64,000 bases of DNA from Lysobacter sp. M2-1 (GCF_022662495.1 NZ_JAKPBU010000006.1:1-64000), one strand, 5' to 3'. Counted from the stretch's first letter, positions 33,728 to 43,116 are shown. Program-made: numbers and translations. Notes: generated by a model not told the origin, from the sequence alone.

Positions 33728-35262
33728 GCGGCGGTGGCCTGGGGTTGCGAGAGGGCGACGCGACGCACCTTGCCCGACGCGGTGCGCGGCAGGGCGTCGA
33801 CGAATTCGATGTGGCGCGGGATCTTGTAAGGCGCCAGGCGCGCGCGGCAGTGCGCACGGATGGCCATGTCGGTGCGGCCGAGCGCGTCGTCGCGCGGAGG
33901 AGGGTCCATGACCACGAAGGCCTTGACCACCTGGCCGAGGGTGTCGTCGTCGATGCCGACCACGGCGCTGTCGACGACGCCGGCGACTTCGGCGATGACC
34001 TCTTCGATATCGGACGGGTGCACCCGGTGCGCGCCGGTCTTGATCATGTCGCTGCGGCGGCCGGCCAGGTACAGGAAGCCGTCGGCGTCCAGACGGCCGA
34101 GATCGCCGGTGCGCAGCCAGCCATCGTGCAGGACGGCGGCCGTTGCTTCCGGCGCGTTCCAGTAGCCCTCCATCACGTTGGGACCGCGCACATGCACTTC
34201 GCCTTCCGTCCCGATCGGGGCTTCCTCGCCGCCTTCGCGCACGATGCGTAGCGAGACTCCGTCCAGCGGAATGCCCACCGAGCCGGGCTTGTCGTCGAGC
34301 CGTTCCGGGGGAAGCCAGGTCAGCCGCGATGTGGCCTCGGTCTGGCCGTACATCACGAACAGTTTGGGCCCGGGCAACGCGGTGCGCAGGCGCCGGGTCA
34401 ACGCCTGCGACATGGCGCCCCCAGCCTGGGTGAGGTAGCGCAGCGAGGACAGGTCGTAGCCCGACAATTCCACGCGGTCGAGCAGCAGCGCGAAGGTCGA
34501 GGGCACGCCGGACAGCCCCGTGATGCGCTCGCTGGCCACCAGTTCCATCAGCAGGTGCGGGAACAGCAGGTTGGGCGCCAGCACCATCCGCGCACCGGCC
34601 AGCAGGTGGGTGTGCAGGACCGACGCGCCGTAGGCGTAGTAGAACGGAAGCAGCCCGAGCACGCTGTCGCCGGCTTCGAGCGCCAGGTAATCGACCACCG
34701 CTTGCGCGTTGGCCAGCAGGTTGCCGTGGCTCAGGGTCACGCCCTTGGGTGCTCCCGTCGTCCCCGAGGTGTACAGGATCAGCGCCGGCATGGCGGGCTG
34801 GAGCTTTCCGATCTCCTCGACTCCGGGGCGCTCATGCGGATCGCCGGCAACCGCGCACGGGATGGGTTGGTGGGGTTGCAGTGCCCACGCCACCGGCGGG
34901 GCATCGAGCGCCGCCAGCGCGGCGGCGACATCGGCATTGCCTGCCTCGTGCACCAGATGGCTGGCGCCGCTATGCCGTAGCCATGGCTCGAAGTCGCGTG
35001 CCCGGGCCTGCGCATTGAGCGGCACCGCGATACCACCGGCGAGCCAGCATCCATACACCGCCACCGCGGCCTCGACCCGGTTCGGCAGCAGCACCGCGAC
35101 GCGATCGCCCTGACCCAGGCCGCGTGCGCGCAGCGCCGCGGCAAAGGCGTGGCACTGGCGCCAGAATTCGCCATAGCCGATCCGCCTTTCTCCATCGACG
35201 AAGGCGATGCGCTCCGGAGCCGCGCGGGCGGCTGCGGCGACCCGGTCAGGCAGGCAGTGCAT
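33724..35262 (-). CDS. AMP-forming acyl-/aminoacyl-ligase, exosortase-A-ligase-like
   Basis: Adenylating enzyme of 512 residues. It carries LILYTSGTTGAPKG (A3 core), YGQTEATSRLTW, LRTGDLGRLDADGFL and the C-terminal catalytic lysine region RTASGKVRR. The organisation fits stand-alone ligases that load a dedicated acyl carrier protein, and an ACP gene lies immediately upstream: the ligase ATG at 35262 overlaps its end by 17 bases. Members linked to exosortase-A loci have this neighbour. The substrate is unknown; fatty, hydroxy or amino acids are all possible. Confidence 0.85.
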   Translation of the reverse strand: MHCLPDRVAAAARAAPERIAFVDGERRIGYGEFWRQCHAFAAALRARGLGQGDRVAVLLPNRVEAAVAVYGCWLAGGIAVPLNAQARARDFEPWLRHSGASHLVHEAGNADVAAALAALDAPPVAWALQPHQPIPCAVAGDPHERPGVEEIGKLQPAMPALILYTSGTTGAPKGVTLSHGNLLANAQAVVDYLALEAGDSVLGLLPFYYAYGASVLHTHLLAGARMVLAPNLLFPHLLMELVASERITGLSGVPSTFALLLDRVELSGYDLSSLRYLTQAGGAMSQALTRRLRTALPGPKLFVMYGQTEATSRLTWLPPERLDDKPGSVGIPLDGVSLRIVREGGEEAPIGTEGEVHVRGPNVMEGYWNAPEATAAVLHDGWLRTGDLGRLDADGFLYLAGRRSDMIKTGAHRVHPSDIEEVIAEVAGVVDSAVVGIDDDTLGQVVKAFVVMDPPPRDDALGRTDMAIRAHCRARLAPYKIPRHIEFVDALPRTASGKVRRVALSQPQATAA

Positions 35263-35521
35263 TCCGCTGCTCGACCGGCATGCGCTTGCCCGCGACGAAG
35301 GCATCCACTGCTGCGATGCTGTCGAAGTTCGCCGGCGTCATTTCCTCCGGTGCGACCACGATCTGGAACTCCTCTTCGATGAAGAGCACCAGTTCATGGA
35401 TCCCGGTCGAGTCGAGGATGCCGCCGCGGATCAGCGAATCCTGGTCCCCGAGCGCGGAGTCGTCCGTCGAGAACAGGAAGTTCTCGAGCAGATAGCGCTT
35501 GATCTTCTGCCGCTGGAGCAT
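35246..35521 (-). CDS. Acyl carrier protein
   Basis: Carrier protein of 91 residues. The phosphopantetheine site is S38 in GGILDSTGI, a variant of the usual DSL in which the base after the serine is Thr. It has the acidic four-helix pattern (LVLFIEEEFQIVV, DSIAAVDAFV). The ATG at 35521 is behind AGGGA; a longer in-frame start is not needed. It is first in an operon with the ligase, NadE-like and GNAT genes and is clearly not the fatty-acid-synthesis AcpP, which has a different surround and sequence. Confidence 0.87.
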   Translation of the reverse strand: MLQRQKIKRYLLENFLFSTDDSALGDQDSLIRGGILDSTGIHELVLFIEEEFQIVVAPEEMTPANFDSIAAVDAFVAGKRMPVEQRNALPA

Positions 35522-35642
35522 GTGTTGCTTTCCCTGTTCTCCCTGGCTTGGGTTAACGGCCAATGCGGCCGCCAGCGGCCATGCGGCGCGTTAGCATTCC
35601 ACGGAACAACCTCGCATTCCGCGTACCTCCGGAGCCTTTGCC

Positions 35643-36845
35643 GTGCGTACCTCCAACCTATGGACCTTCCTGCTTCTGCTGCCCGCGCTGGCTGCGTGCC
35701 AGCGCCACGATGCGCCACCGCCCGCGCGCGAACCCCATGCCGTTGCCGGTGCGGTCCCGACCCGGTACGCATCGGAGGAGGCCGAGTTCACCGTTACCGA
35801 AGTCGTCGCCGGGCTGGAGCATCCGTGGTCGCTGGCTTTCCTGCCGGACGGCGACATGCTGGTCACCGAACGTCCCGGGCGCCTGCGCCGCATCGGCCGC
35901 GACGGCCGGGTGTCGGCACCGATCGCCGGCGTGCCAGCGGTGTATGTCGAAGGCCAGGCCGGACTGCTCGACGTGGCCCTGTCGCCCGGGTTCGCGACCG
36001 ATGGCCTGGTCTATCTGGCCTTCGCCGAGCCCAACCTGCGCGGCAACCTGTGCGGCACCGCGGTCGCGCGCGGACGCCTACAGGACGATCGGCTGCTGGA
36101 CGTGGAGGTGATCTACCGCCAGGAGCCCAAGCTTTCCGCCGGCACCCACGTCGGCGCGCGGCTGGTGTTCGACGATAGCGGGCACCTGTTCGTGACCCAG
36201 GGCGAAAACCGGGTCGCGGCCGAAGCCGCGCAGCAGCTCGACAAGCTGCAGGGCAAGCTGGTGCGGATCCAGCCGGACGGCGCGGTTCCCAAGGACAATC
36301 CCTTCGTCGATCGCAAGGACGCGCGGCCGGAAATCTGGTCGTACGGCCATCGCAACATGCAGGGCGCGGCGCTGCATCCGGTGACCCGCAGGTTGTGGAC
36401 CAGCGAGCACGGTCCGATGGGCGGCGACGAACTGAACATTCCCGAGCCCGGGCGCAATTACGGCTGGCCGGTCATCACCGACGGAGTGGATTACAGCGGC
36501 CAGCCGGTGCCAGGTTCGGTGGGGCGGACCGCCCCCGGCATGGAAGCGCCACATCATGCATGGCCCAAGTCGCCGGGGTTGAGCGGGATGCTCTTCTACG
36601 GCGGCAAGGCGTTTCCTGCGTGGCGTGGCGACCTGTTCCTGGGCGCGCTGGCGACCAGCGAGCTGATCCGCCTGCGTCTGGACGGCGACCGCGTGGTGCA
36701 TGAGGAACGCCTGCTTGGCGATCGTGGCCAGCGCATCCGCGACGTGCGCGAAGGACCCGACGGTGCGATCTGGCTGCTGGTCGACGCCGATGACGGAAAG
36801 CTGTTGCGACTGGATCCGGTGCCTGCGCCTGCCGGCAAAACGTAG
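35643..36845 (+). CDS. PQQ-dependent aldose-type sugar dehydrogenase, lipoprotein
   Basis: Soluble-glucose-dehydrogenase-like six-bladed propeller of 400 residues, of the YliI/Asd type, oxidising aldoses with pyrroloquinoline quinone. The signal peptide ends in the lipobox L-A-A-C19, so it is an anchored, periplasm-facing lipoprotein. Motifs include LEHPWSLAFLPDGDMLVTER, the H-x-G-A-R-L segment, WSYGHRNMQG and the WTSEHGPMGGDELN metal/PQQ region. The GTG at 35643 follows GGAG by nine bases. It is divergent from the ACP operon, and it need not belong to the polysaccharide pathway. Confidence 0.9.
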   Translation: MRTSNLWTFLLLLPALAACQRHDAPPPAREPHAVAGAVPTRYASEEAEFTVTEVVAGLEHPWSLAFLPDGDMLVTERPGRLRRIGRDGRVSAPIAGVPAVYVEGQAGLLDVALSPGFATDGLVYLAFAEPNLRGNLCGTAVARGRLQDDRLLDVEVIYRQEPKLSAGTHVGARLVFDDSGHLFVTQGENRVAAEAAQQLDKLQGKLVRIQPDGAVPKDNPFVDRKDARPEIWSYGHRNMQGAALHPVTRRLWTSEHGPMGGDELNIPEPGRNYGWPVITDGVDYSGQPVPGSVGRTAPGMEAPHHAWPKSPGLSGMLFYGGKAFPAWRGDLFLGALATSELIRLRLDGDRVVHEERLLGDRGQRIRDVREGPDGAIWLLVDADDGKLLRLDPVPAPAGKT

Positions 36846-36921
36846 GAGCGACGTCAGTCGCGAGCCTGTGTCCTGCGAAGCAGTCGCGAAAAACAAAACA
36901 CTCGCGACCGACGCCGCTCAC
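36842..36921. repeat. Paired GTAGGAGC-type repeats, diverged
   Basis: GTAGGAGCGACGTCAGTCGC (36842-36861) is followed by a diverged opposite copy, TCGCGACCGACGCCGCTC (36902-36919), with a partial GCAGTCGCGA in between (36880-36889). It fills the gap after the sugar dehydrogenase stop. Confidence 0.7.
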
Positions 36922-36955
36922 GCAGCGGACCCGCGTCCGGCTTCGGCTTGGATAC

Positions 36956-37885
36956 CTAACCCGGCTTGCGGGCGATGAAATCCACCGTGGTGATGCACAG
37001 CTGCTCGGCCGGCACCTGCGCGAACTGCGGATGTACGCGCATGTCCCTCAGCTGCTGCAGCCGCTCGGGCCGGGTATTGGAGGTGTCCAGGTCGATCGCG
37101 AAGCCGGCCTCGCGCGCCGCATCGACGAAGACATGCGCCCGCAGGCGATTCTGGTAGAGGAAGGCGTTGTTCCAGAAGCGCCAGGCGCGGTCTGAATAGC
37201 ACAGGTAGTTGAGCTGGTTCACCTTGCGGTCGACATAGGCGTAATGGTCGCCGCAGTTGACCGAATGGAACATCACCCCGCCCGGGCGCAGCACCCGCAT
37301 CGATTCGCGGTACATCGCGGTGATCGCATCGGGTGGTACGTGCTCGAGCACGCTGTTGGAGAACACCACGTCCACCTCGCCGTCCGCAAGCGAGGTGGCG
37401 GTGGCGTCGGCAGGCGCGGAATAGCGGATCGTGCCACCGCTGGCTTCGCCCAGGTCCGCCCCTGTGTCCACTGCCGCGGCCAGCTTCCGGTAACGTGCTT
37501 CCACGTCGGCCAGCTGACTGCCGCCGTCCTCGGCGATGGCCTTCAGAAAACCGCCCAGTTCCTGGACCGCGGCCCGAACCAGGTCGTCCTGCAGGTGATG
37601 GTTGAGATCGTACGTGGTGATCCGGCGTGCACCGGCCAGATACAGGGCGAACGGAAACGTCGGGTACCAGCCCGTGCCGATCTCGAAGAAGTGGCTGCCG
37701 GAGATGGGCATGCGCGCATCGCGCAGGTGCCGGACCATGATCTGCCAGTCCTCCACCTTGGTCGCCAGTTCCTTGCGGAAATTCTGCAGGCCGCCATAGC
37801 GCCGTTGCAGCCGGTAGTGCAGCGCTTCGCCACCGGGCACGACACCCAGGGTCTTCTGCACCAGGCCTTTCAGTCTCCAGTGCAT
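36956..37885 (-). CDS. Class I SAM-dependent methyltransferase
   Basis: Product of 309 residues. SAM-binding motif I is FEIGTGWYP (about 67-75), followed by an acidic TTYDLN and the VVFSNSVLEHV motif near 172-183, and PGGVMFHSVNC. An inserted helical segment of about 50 residues (100-150) separates the nucleotide-binding motifs. It is the last gene of the run asnB-like, FkbM, methyltransferase. Probably acts on a polysaccharide sugar or lipid-linked intermediate; the substrate is unknown. Confidence 0.83.
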   Translation of the reverse strand: MHWRLKGLVQKTLGVVPGGEALHYRLQRRYGGLQNFRKELATKVEDWQIMVRHLRDARMPISGSHFFEIGTGWYPTFPFALYLAGARRITTYDLNHHLQDDLVRAAVQELGGFLKAIAEDGGSQLADVEARYRKLAAAVDTGADLGEASGGTIRYSAPADATATSLADGEVDVVFSNSVLEHVPPDAITAMYRESMRVLRPGGVMFHSVNCGDHYAYVDRKVNQLNYLCYSDRAWRFWNNAFLYQNRLRAHVFVDAAREAGFAIDLDTSNTRPERLQQLRDMRVHPQFAQVPAEQLCITTVDFIARKPG

Positions 37886-37905
37886 GCGATCACCGTCTGC
37901 CTGAG

Positions 37906-38664
37906 TCAGCACGCATGGACGTCGTACCAGCCGCTCAGCTGATCGTTTCGCCGCGCATGGTTCCATTTCGACAGCAGCGTAGCGGCGCTGTACCAGCGGC
38001 CATCGCTCGCCCACGGCGCAGGACCGCTGCTGTGCATCAGCCTGAACCAGCGTCCGGCCCGGCGTACGCGCATGGGCTGGTCGAAACCCAGCCAGCGCAT
38101 GAGTTTTCGCCGGGAGCGGTTGCCCAGGCTGCGCTCGTTGCCCAGCTCCAGGAAACTGCATTGCCCGATCAGCTTGAACTGGCGATAGCCGATGGACGCC
38201 ATGTGCGCCATCAGCTCCTCCAGGTCGTGGTCGGCCTCGAACGACAGGTATCGCGGCCGGGTGTCCCGGCCCATCGCCAGGATGCAGTGCCGATCCGCCC
38301 CTTCGATGTCCACCTTGACGTAGTCGGGAACGCCGAACCTGTCGACCAGCTGCGAGAAGGTGATTGTCGGCACCGTGCAGGTCCCCGATGGATTGCGATG
38401 GGCGATCTTGTCCCCGAAGATGCTGCTGGCGCCAAGGTCGTCGCCACACAGGACCAGTTCGATCTCTCCGGGTTCGTCCGCAAGCGCGAAGTTGAGTACG
38501 CTCAACCGGCCGCCGGCGATATCGTCCTGGAACTCTTGCCGTGCTTTCTCGGCAAGTTCCGGGTTGGCTTCCACCGCGACCACCCGGTAGCCCTCGTCCA
38601 GGAAGTAGCGGGAGTCCGACCCGTCGAACATTCCGATGTCGAATATCAATGCTTGTGGTTTCAC
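37906..38664 (-). CDS. FkbM-family methyltransferase
   Basis: SAM-dependent O-methyltransferase-like protein of 252 residues, with FDIGMFDGSDS near 7-17, VVAVEANPEL, and VKVDIEGADRHCI near 117-129, all typical of FkbM. These enzymes methylate sugars or natural-product hydroxyls. The GTG at 38664, behind GAGG, is preferred to the ATG at 38739, because that earlier start would overlap the asnB-like gene by 65 bases. Neighbours are the asnB-like gene, upstream by ten bases, and another methyltransferase downstream. Confidence 0.85.
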   Translation of the reverse strand: MKPQALIFDIGMFDGSDSRYFLDEGYRVVAVEANPELAEKARQEFQDDIAGGRLSVLNFALADEPGEIELVLCGDDLGASSIFGDKIAHRNPSGTCTVPTITFSQLVDRFGVPDYVKVDIEGADRHCILAMGRDTRPRYLSFEADHDLEELMAHMASIGYRQFKLIGQCSFLELGNERSLGNRSRRKLMRWLGFDQPMRVRRAGRWFRLMHSSGPAPWASDGRWYSAATLLSKWNHARRNDQLSGWYDVHAC

Positions 38665-38674
38665 CTTGCCTGCC

Positions 38675-40684
38675 TCAGTGGATAAGGGCCGGTTCCGTCC
38701 GGTCCGCCGTCGAACTACGCTGCCACGTGACCCCTGCATCGCGGCGTGGGCCGTCGTCGAGTCCGCGATGCACCAGCATCGTCGAGAGAATCCCGACGAA
38801 GGCCTGGTTATCGGCGAAACCGGTGGCGCGTCCCTGGCGGCACTTCTCCACCAGCCTGCCGACCGACACCGGATCGAAATAACCTGCGGCGCGGATGCTG
38901 TCGGCGCCCATCAGCTCGGCCACGTAATCCAGCGGCTGCCCGTCGAAGAAGAAGCTCTGGCTGTCGGGCGCACGATAGGGTTGCTTGGTCCGCTGCAGGA
39001 TTTCCTGCGGCAGCAGGTCAGACAGCGCGCGGCGCAGGATGTATTTTTCGGTCATGCCGCGGATCTTGAAGCTGGCCGGGAGGCGATTGGCGAACTCGAT
39101 GACCCGGTGGTCCAGGTAGGGCACGCGCCCTTCGATGGAACTGGCCATGGCGACCCGGTCTCCCTGGGAGGACAGCAGGTAACCCGCCAGCAGCGACTTC
39201 GCTTCCACGTACTGGTCGCGCGCCAGGCCGCTCCACGACGAGATTTCAGCGGGCAGCGTCCGCTCGTAGGCATCCAGCGGATTCCAGTCGCCGACGCTGG
39301 CGCGCAGTTCCGGTGACAGGAACGCAAGCGCGCGCTGCGACGTGGCCCAGCGCGGGGTGTGCGCGAAGATCGGGCGTTGCAGGTGTTCCATGCCCTGGCC
39401 GAAAAAGGACTGGGCGAAGGCCGGATTGCGCACCGGAGAGTTTTCCAGATAGCCGTACAGACGCTGAAGCAGCAGCGGACGCATGCGCGAATCCGGCTGG
39501 CGCGCCCAGAAGCGGCGGATCTTGGCTTCCTTGAACAGGTCGTAGCCGCCGAACACCTCATCCGCCCCCTCGCCGGTGAGCACCACCTTGTAGCCCTGTT
39601 CGCGCACGCTACCGGCCAGCAGCATCAGCGGCACCGGTGCAGTGCGCAGGACCGGTGTTTCGGTATGCCGGATCAGGCGCGGGAAAGCCTCGCCGATATC
39701 GCGGCGGGTACAGCGCAGCGTGGTGTGATCGGTGCCCAGGTACCGCACCATGGCCATCTGGTGTTCGCTTTCGTCGAACTCGCCGTCCTCGAACGCGACC
39801 GAGAAGGTACGTACGGGCGTCTGGGTGAACCCGCGGATCATCGCCACGATCCCGGACGAATCCAGGCCGCCGCTGAGATAGGCGCCGACAGGCACGTCCG
39901 CGCGCAGCTGCAGGCGCACCGCATCGACCAGCAGCTCCCGCAGTTCGGCCGCCGCCTGATCCACACTGCGCGGTTCGCGTACCGGGGCGCTGTCCGCGGC
40001 GTCGGGGAAGGTCCAGTCCCAGTAGCGGCGCAGGGTTTCGCTGCCGTCGCTTTCGATCGCCAGCAGGCAGCCCGGCGGCAGGCTCTGCACGTCCCGGTAG
40101 ATCGTCTGCGGCTCGAGTGTGGACCAGTAGGTGAAGGTCTGGACCAAGCCTGCGGGATCGATCGAGGCGCATTGCGGCAGCGCCGCAAGCAGGGCCTTCA
40201 CCTCGGAAGCGAACCAGGTCCGGCCCTGCGCACGCACGTGGAACAAGGGACGGATTCCCGCCCGGTCCCGGGCCAGCACCAACCGCTGCCGGCGCGCATC
40301 CCACAGGGCGATGGCGAACTGACCGTTGAGATACTCCACGAAGCGGTCGCCATGGCGGTCGTACAGGTGGACGATGACCTCGGTGTCCGACCGGGTGTAG
40401 AACACGTGGCCGGCGGCCTCGAGTTCCGCGCGCAGCTCGATGTAGTTGAAGATCTCGCCGTTGAATACCGTCCACACATCGCGGTGCGGGTTGTGGATCG
40501 GCTGATCTCCGGTGGCCAGATCGATGATCGACAATCGGGCATGCGCGAGCCCCACGCCCGGCTCTGCATGGAAGCCATAACCGTCAGGCCCACGGTGCGC
40601 GAGGGTGTGGATCATGCGGGCCAGTAACGGCCTGGCCGCATCGGGATAGACATCCGGTCCACTGAAACCTGCGATTCCGCACAC
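38675..40684 (-). CDS. asnB: Asparagine synthase-like glutamine amidotransferase
   Basis: Glutamine-dependent amidotransferase of 669 residues. C2 is the glutaminase nucleophile (MCGIAGF), with RGPDGYG, NGEIFN and the ATP-pyrophosphatase SGGLDSSG. It has the long C-terminal domain of the exosortase/polysaccharide-associated subfamily, which is larger than the housekeeping AsnB. In polysaccharide clusters such proteins are thought to amidate uronic acids or other carboxylates. The start is GTG at 40684 after AGGAG. Its position in a run with two methyltransferases and a glycosyltransferase supports sugar modification over asparagine synthesis. Confidence 0.87.
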   Translation of the reverse strand: MCGIAGFSGPDVYPDAARPLLARMIHTLAHRGPDGYGFHAEPGVGLAHARLSIIDLATGDQPIHNPHRDVWTVFNGEIFNYIELRAELEAAGHVFYTRSDTEVIVHLYDRHGDRFVEYLNGQFAIALWDARRQRLVLARDRAGIRPLFHVRAQGRTWFASEVKALLAALPQCASIDPAGLVQTFTYWSTLEPQTIYRDVQSLPPGCLLAIESDGSETLRRYWDWTFPDAADSAPVREPRSVDQAAAELRELLVDAVRLQLRADVPVGAYLSGGLDSSGIVAMIRGFTQTPVRTFSVAFEDGEFDESEHQMAMVRYLGTDHTTLRCTRRDIGEAFPRLIRHTETPVLRTAPVPLMLLAGSVREQGYKVVLTGEGADEVFGGYDLFKEAKIRRFWARQPDSRMRPLLLQRLYGYLENSPVRNPAFAQSFFGQGMEHLQRPIFAHTPRWATSQRALAFLSPELRASVGDWNPLDAYERTLPAEISSWSGLARDQYVEAKSLLAGYLLSSQGDRVAMASSIEGRVPYLDHRVIEFANRLPASFKIRGMTEKYILRRALSDLLPQEILQRTKQPYRAPDSQSFFFDGQPLDYVAELMGADSIRAAGYFDPVSVGRLVEKCRQGRATGFADNQAFVGILSTMLVHRGLDDGPRRDAGVTWQRSSTADRTEPALIH

Positions 40685-40786
40685 AGCCGATGCGCTCCTG
40701 CCCGCCCGTACGACGGTCTCGATTATTCAGAAACGCAAAACGGGACCGGATCCCGCCACCCAGGACGCACCCGGATCGTGGGCGGG

Positions 40787-41953
40787 CTAGGGACGGCGGT
40801 CCGACGTGTCGCTGATCGCTTCCTGACAGGCCTGCAGCGTGTCGCGCGCCACCTGTTCCCAGTCGCGCGAGAATCGCGCCGCGAGTGCGGAGCCATCCCA
40901 GGTGCGGGCGAGCACCTCGCGCAGTCCCCCGGCGAGCGCAGGCGCGTCGCGCGGCGGCACCAGGATGCCGGTCGCGCCATCGACTACCTCCGGAATCCCG
41001 CCGACCGGCGTCGCCACCACGGGACGGCCGCAGGCAGCTGCCTCGACCAGCACGTTGGGATGGCCTTCGGAATAGCTGGGCAGGGTGACCAAATCGGCCG
41101 CGGCCATCCAGCGCGCGACGTCGGCTGGTGGCTGTGCGCCGACGAGGCGTGCGCGCCCTGCCGGCATTGCGGCGATGCGCGCTTCCAGTTCGGCGCGCAT
41201 CGGGCCTTCGCCGATCATCGCCAGCGAGACGGCGGGATCGGTGCCGGCGAGCATGTCCATTGCGTCGAGCAGTTCACGCAGGCCTTTTTCGGGGACCAGC
41301 CGGCCGATGTAGACCACCAGCCTTGCCTGCTCGGGGATGCCGAGCGCTGCGCGCGCGGCGCCCCGGTCCTGCGGATGGAAGATGGCGGCATCGCAGCCGT
41401 TCGGAATCACCCGGATCCGCCGGGGGTCGGCGCCGTAGCCGTCCACCGCGACGCGCCCCAGGTCCTCGCTCACCACCAGGATCCGTCGTGCGCTGTGCAG
41501 GACCGGGTGGGTGAGCGTCCGGCTGATCCGGTCGCGCACGCGCAGGTCCGAGCCGCGCGCACCGACCACCAGCGGCAGCCGCGCGCGCCTCGCGGCGAGC
41601 ATGGCGCCGTAGGCGTCCGGATAGAGCCAGTAAGCCAGCACCACCTCCGGCGCGAAGTCGCGCAGCGGCGCGTGCAGCGTGCGTCCGCACAGCCAGCCGT
41701 TCAGCGGGCGGCTCAAGGCGGGCAGGGCGGGATAGTCCAGATAGCGCACGTCGCAGCCTTCGACCGGATGCGCGGTGTCGCTGGCGCGGTACAGATAGCT
41801 GCGCGGCCGCGCCCAGCTTGGATAGGAGGCGACCGGGCTGAGGACCCGTACCTGCGCCATGCGCGAGAGCGCGGTCACCGTCTGGTACACCGGGCGCCCG
41901 CGGTTGGGCTCGCCCGCGATCGGGAACTGCGAGGTCACGATCAGGATGCGCAT
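40787..41953 (-). CDS. Glycosyltransferase family 4
   Basis: GT-B transferase of 388 residues. It starts RILIVTSQFPIAGEPN, and the C-terminal domain has VYIGRLVPEKG, the E-x7-E motif in SEGHPNVLVEAAACGRPVV, and GGIPEVV. It resembles sugar transferases of exosortase-linked loci. The ATG at 41953 was chosen because the 47 preceding in-frame codons lack homology and cover the divergent promoter region. It is divergent from the acyltransferase gene. Confidence 0.9.
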   Translation of the reverse strand: MRILIVTSQFPIAGEPNRGRPVYQTVTALSRMAQVRVLSPVASYPSWARPRSYLYRASDTAHPVEGCDVRYLDYPALPALSRPLNGWLCGRTLHAPLRDFAPEVVLAYWLYPDAYGAMLAARRARLPLVVGARGSDLRVRDRISRTLTHPVLHSARRILVVSEDLGRVAVDGYGADPRRIRVIPNGCDAAIFHPQDRGAARAALGIPEQARLVVYIGRLVPEKGLRELLDAMDMLAGTDPAVSLAMIGEGPMRAELEARIAAMPAGRARLVGAQPPADVARWMAAADLVTLPSYSEGHPNVLVEAAACGRPVVATPVGGIPEVVDGATGILVPPRDAPALAGGLREVLARTWDGSALAARFSRDWEQVARDTLQACQEAISDTSDRRP

Positions 41954-42075
41954 GCGAACCGGCTCATGTAGACGGGAGACGATCTTTGCACCATGCCGTT
42001 CGGATGGCCCTTTGGCCTCGACGTTGCGGAAAGACCGTTTTCTGAAAATGCCATCCTGCAGCCGGAGGTCCGGGA

Positions 42076-43116
42076 GTGGAGCGAGGAGCGCCATCGCGGC
42101 GTGTGGTGGAACTCGATGCGCTGCGCGGGCTTGCCGCGCTGGCCGTGGTTGCGTTTCATTTCACGACGTTCTACGGGCAGCAGGTCGGCCATGCGACGCC
42201 GCTGCCGTTCGGCTTTCCCGCGGGCAATTACGGCGTGCACCTGTTTTTCCTGATCAGCGGCTTCGTGATCTTCATGACCCTGGAGCGCACCCGGACGGCG
42301 ATGGACTTCGTGGTATCGCGCTTCTCGCGCCTGTTCCCCGGGTACTGGGCGGCGGTCGGGCTGACCGCTGCCGTGGTCTATGCCATCGGCATGCCCGAGC
42401 AGCGCATCCCGCTGCGCGATCTGGCACTCAACTTCACGATGGTGCAGCAGTTCCTGGGCGTCGAGCACCTGGACGGCTCCTATTGGACCTTGCAGGTGGA
42501 ATTGTTCTTCTATGCGCAAATGCTGCTGTGGTTCGTGCTGGGCGCACTGACGCGCATGCGCTGGATCATCCTGGCCTGGTTGGTGCTGGCGGTGGTCTAC
42601 GGCGAGAGCATGCAGCACCACCTGCATTTTTCCTACACCGTGCGCGAGCTGCTCATCGTGCGGCATATCCCGTTCTTCGCCATGGGGATCCTGTTCTACC
42701 AGTTGTACCGCGGCAGCGAACGGCCGTTGTTCGACGTGGCGCTGATCGCCTTGTGCCTGCTGGCGGTGGCGATCGCGTTGCCGCCGGTGTTCGTCGTTGT
42801 GGGCCTGGTGTGTTGCGCGATTTTCGGACTGTTCCTGGCTGGCGCCCTGCGCTGGCTGGCAACGCCGACGTTCGCCTTCCTTGGGACGCTGTCGTATTCG
42901 ATTTATCTGCTGCACCAGGCGATCGGTTTCGCCCTCATCGACCGGCTGGAGGGGGCAGGGGTGCCCAGCATCGTCGCGGTCTTGCTGGCTGTCGGCGCCG
43001 TGATGTCGCTGGCAACGCTGCTGGCGTTTGCGGTCGAACGGCCTGCCATGCGCGCGATACGTCGTGTCTGGCGGCAGCGGCATCCTGCGCAACCCCTGGC
43101 AGTCGCCGGACATTGA
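42076..43116 (+). CDS. Membrane-bound O-acyltransferase, acyltransferase 3 family
   Basis: Integral-membrane acyltransferase of 346 residues with about ten transmembrane helices. Family signatures are ELDALRGLAALAVVAFH (12-28; the catalytic His is H28), GNYGVHLFFLISGF and the RFSRLFPGYW segment. Such enzymes acetylate or otherwise acylate extracellular polysaccharide and LPS sugars. The GTG at 42076 lies eight bases after GGAGG. It is flanked on both sides by minus-strand polysaccharide genes. Confidence 0.92.
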   Translation: MERGAPSRRVVELDALRGLAALAVVAFHFTTFYGQQVGHATPLPFGFPAGNYGVHLFFLISGFVIFMTLERTRTAMDFVVSRFSRLFPGYWAAVGLTAAVVYAIGMPEQRIPLRDLALNFTMVQQFLGVEHLDGSYWTLQVELFFYAQMLLWFVLGALTRMRWIILAWLVLAVVYGESMQHHLHFSYTVRELLIVRHIPFFAMGILFYQLYRGSERPLFDVALIALCLLAVAIALPPVFVVVGLVCCAIFGLFLAGALRWLATPTFAFLGTLSYSIYLLHQAIGFALIDRLEGAGVPSIVAVLLAVGAVMSLATLLAFAVERPAMRAIRRVWRQRHPAQPLAVAGH

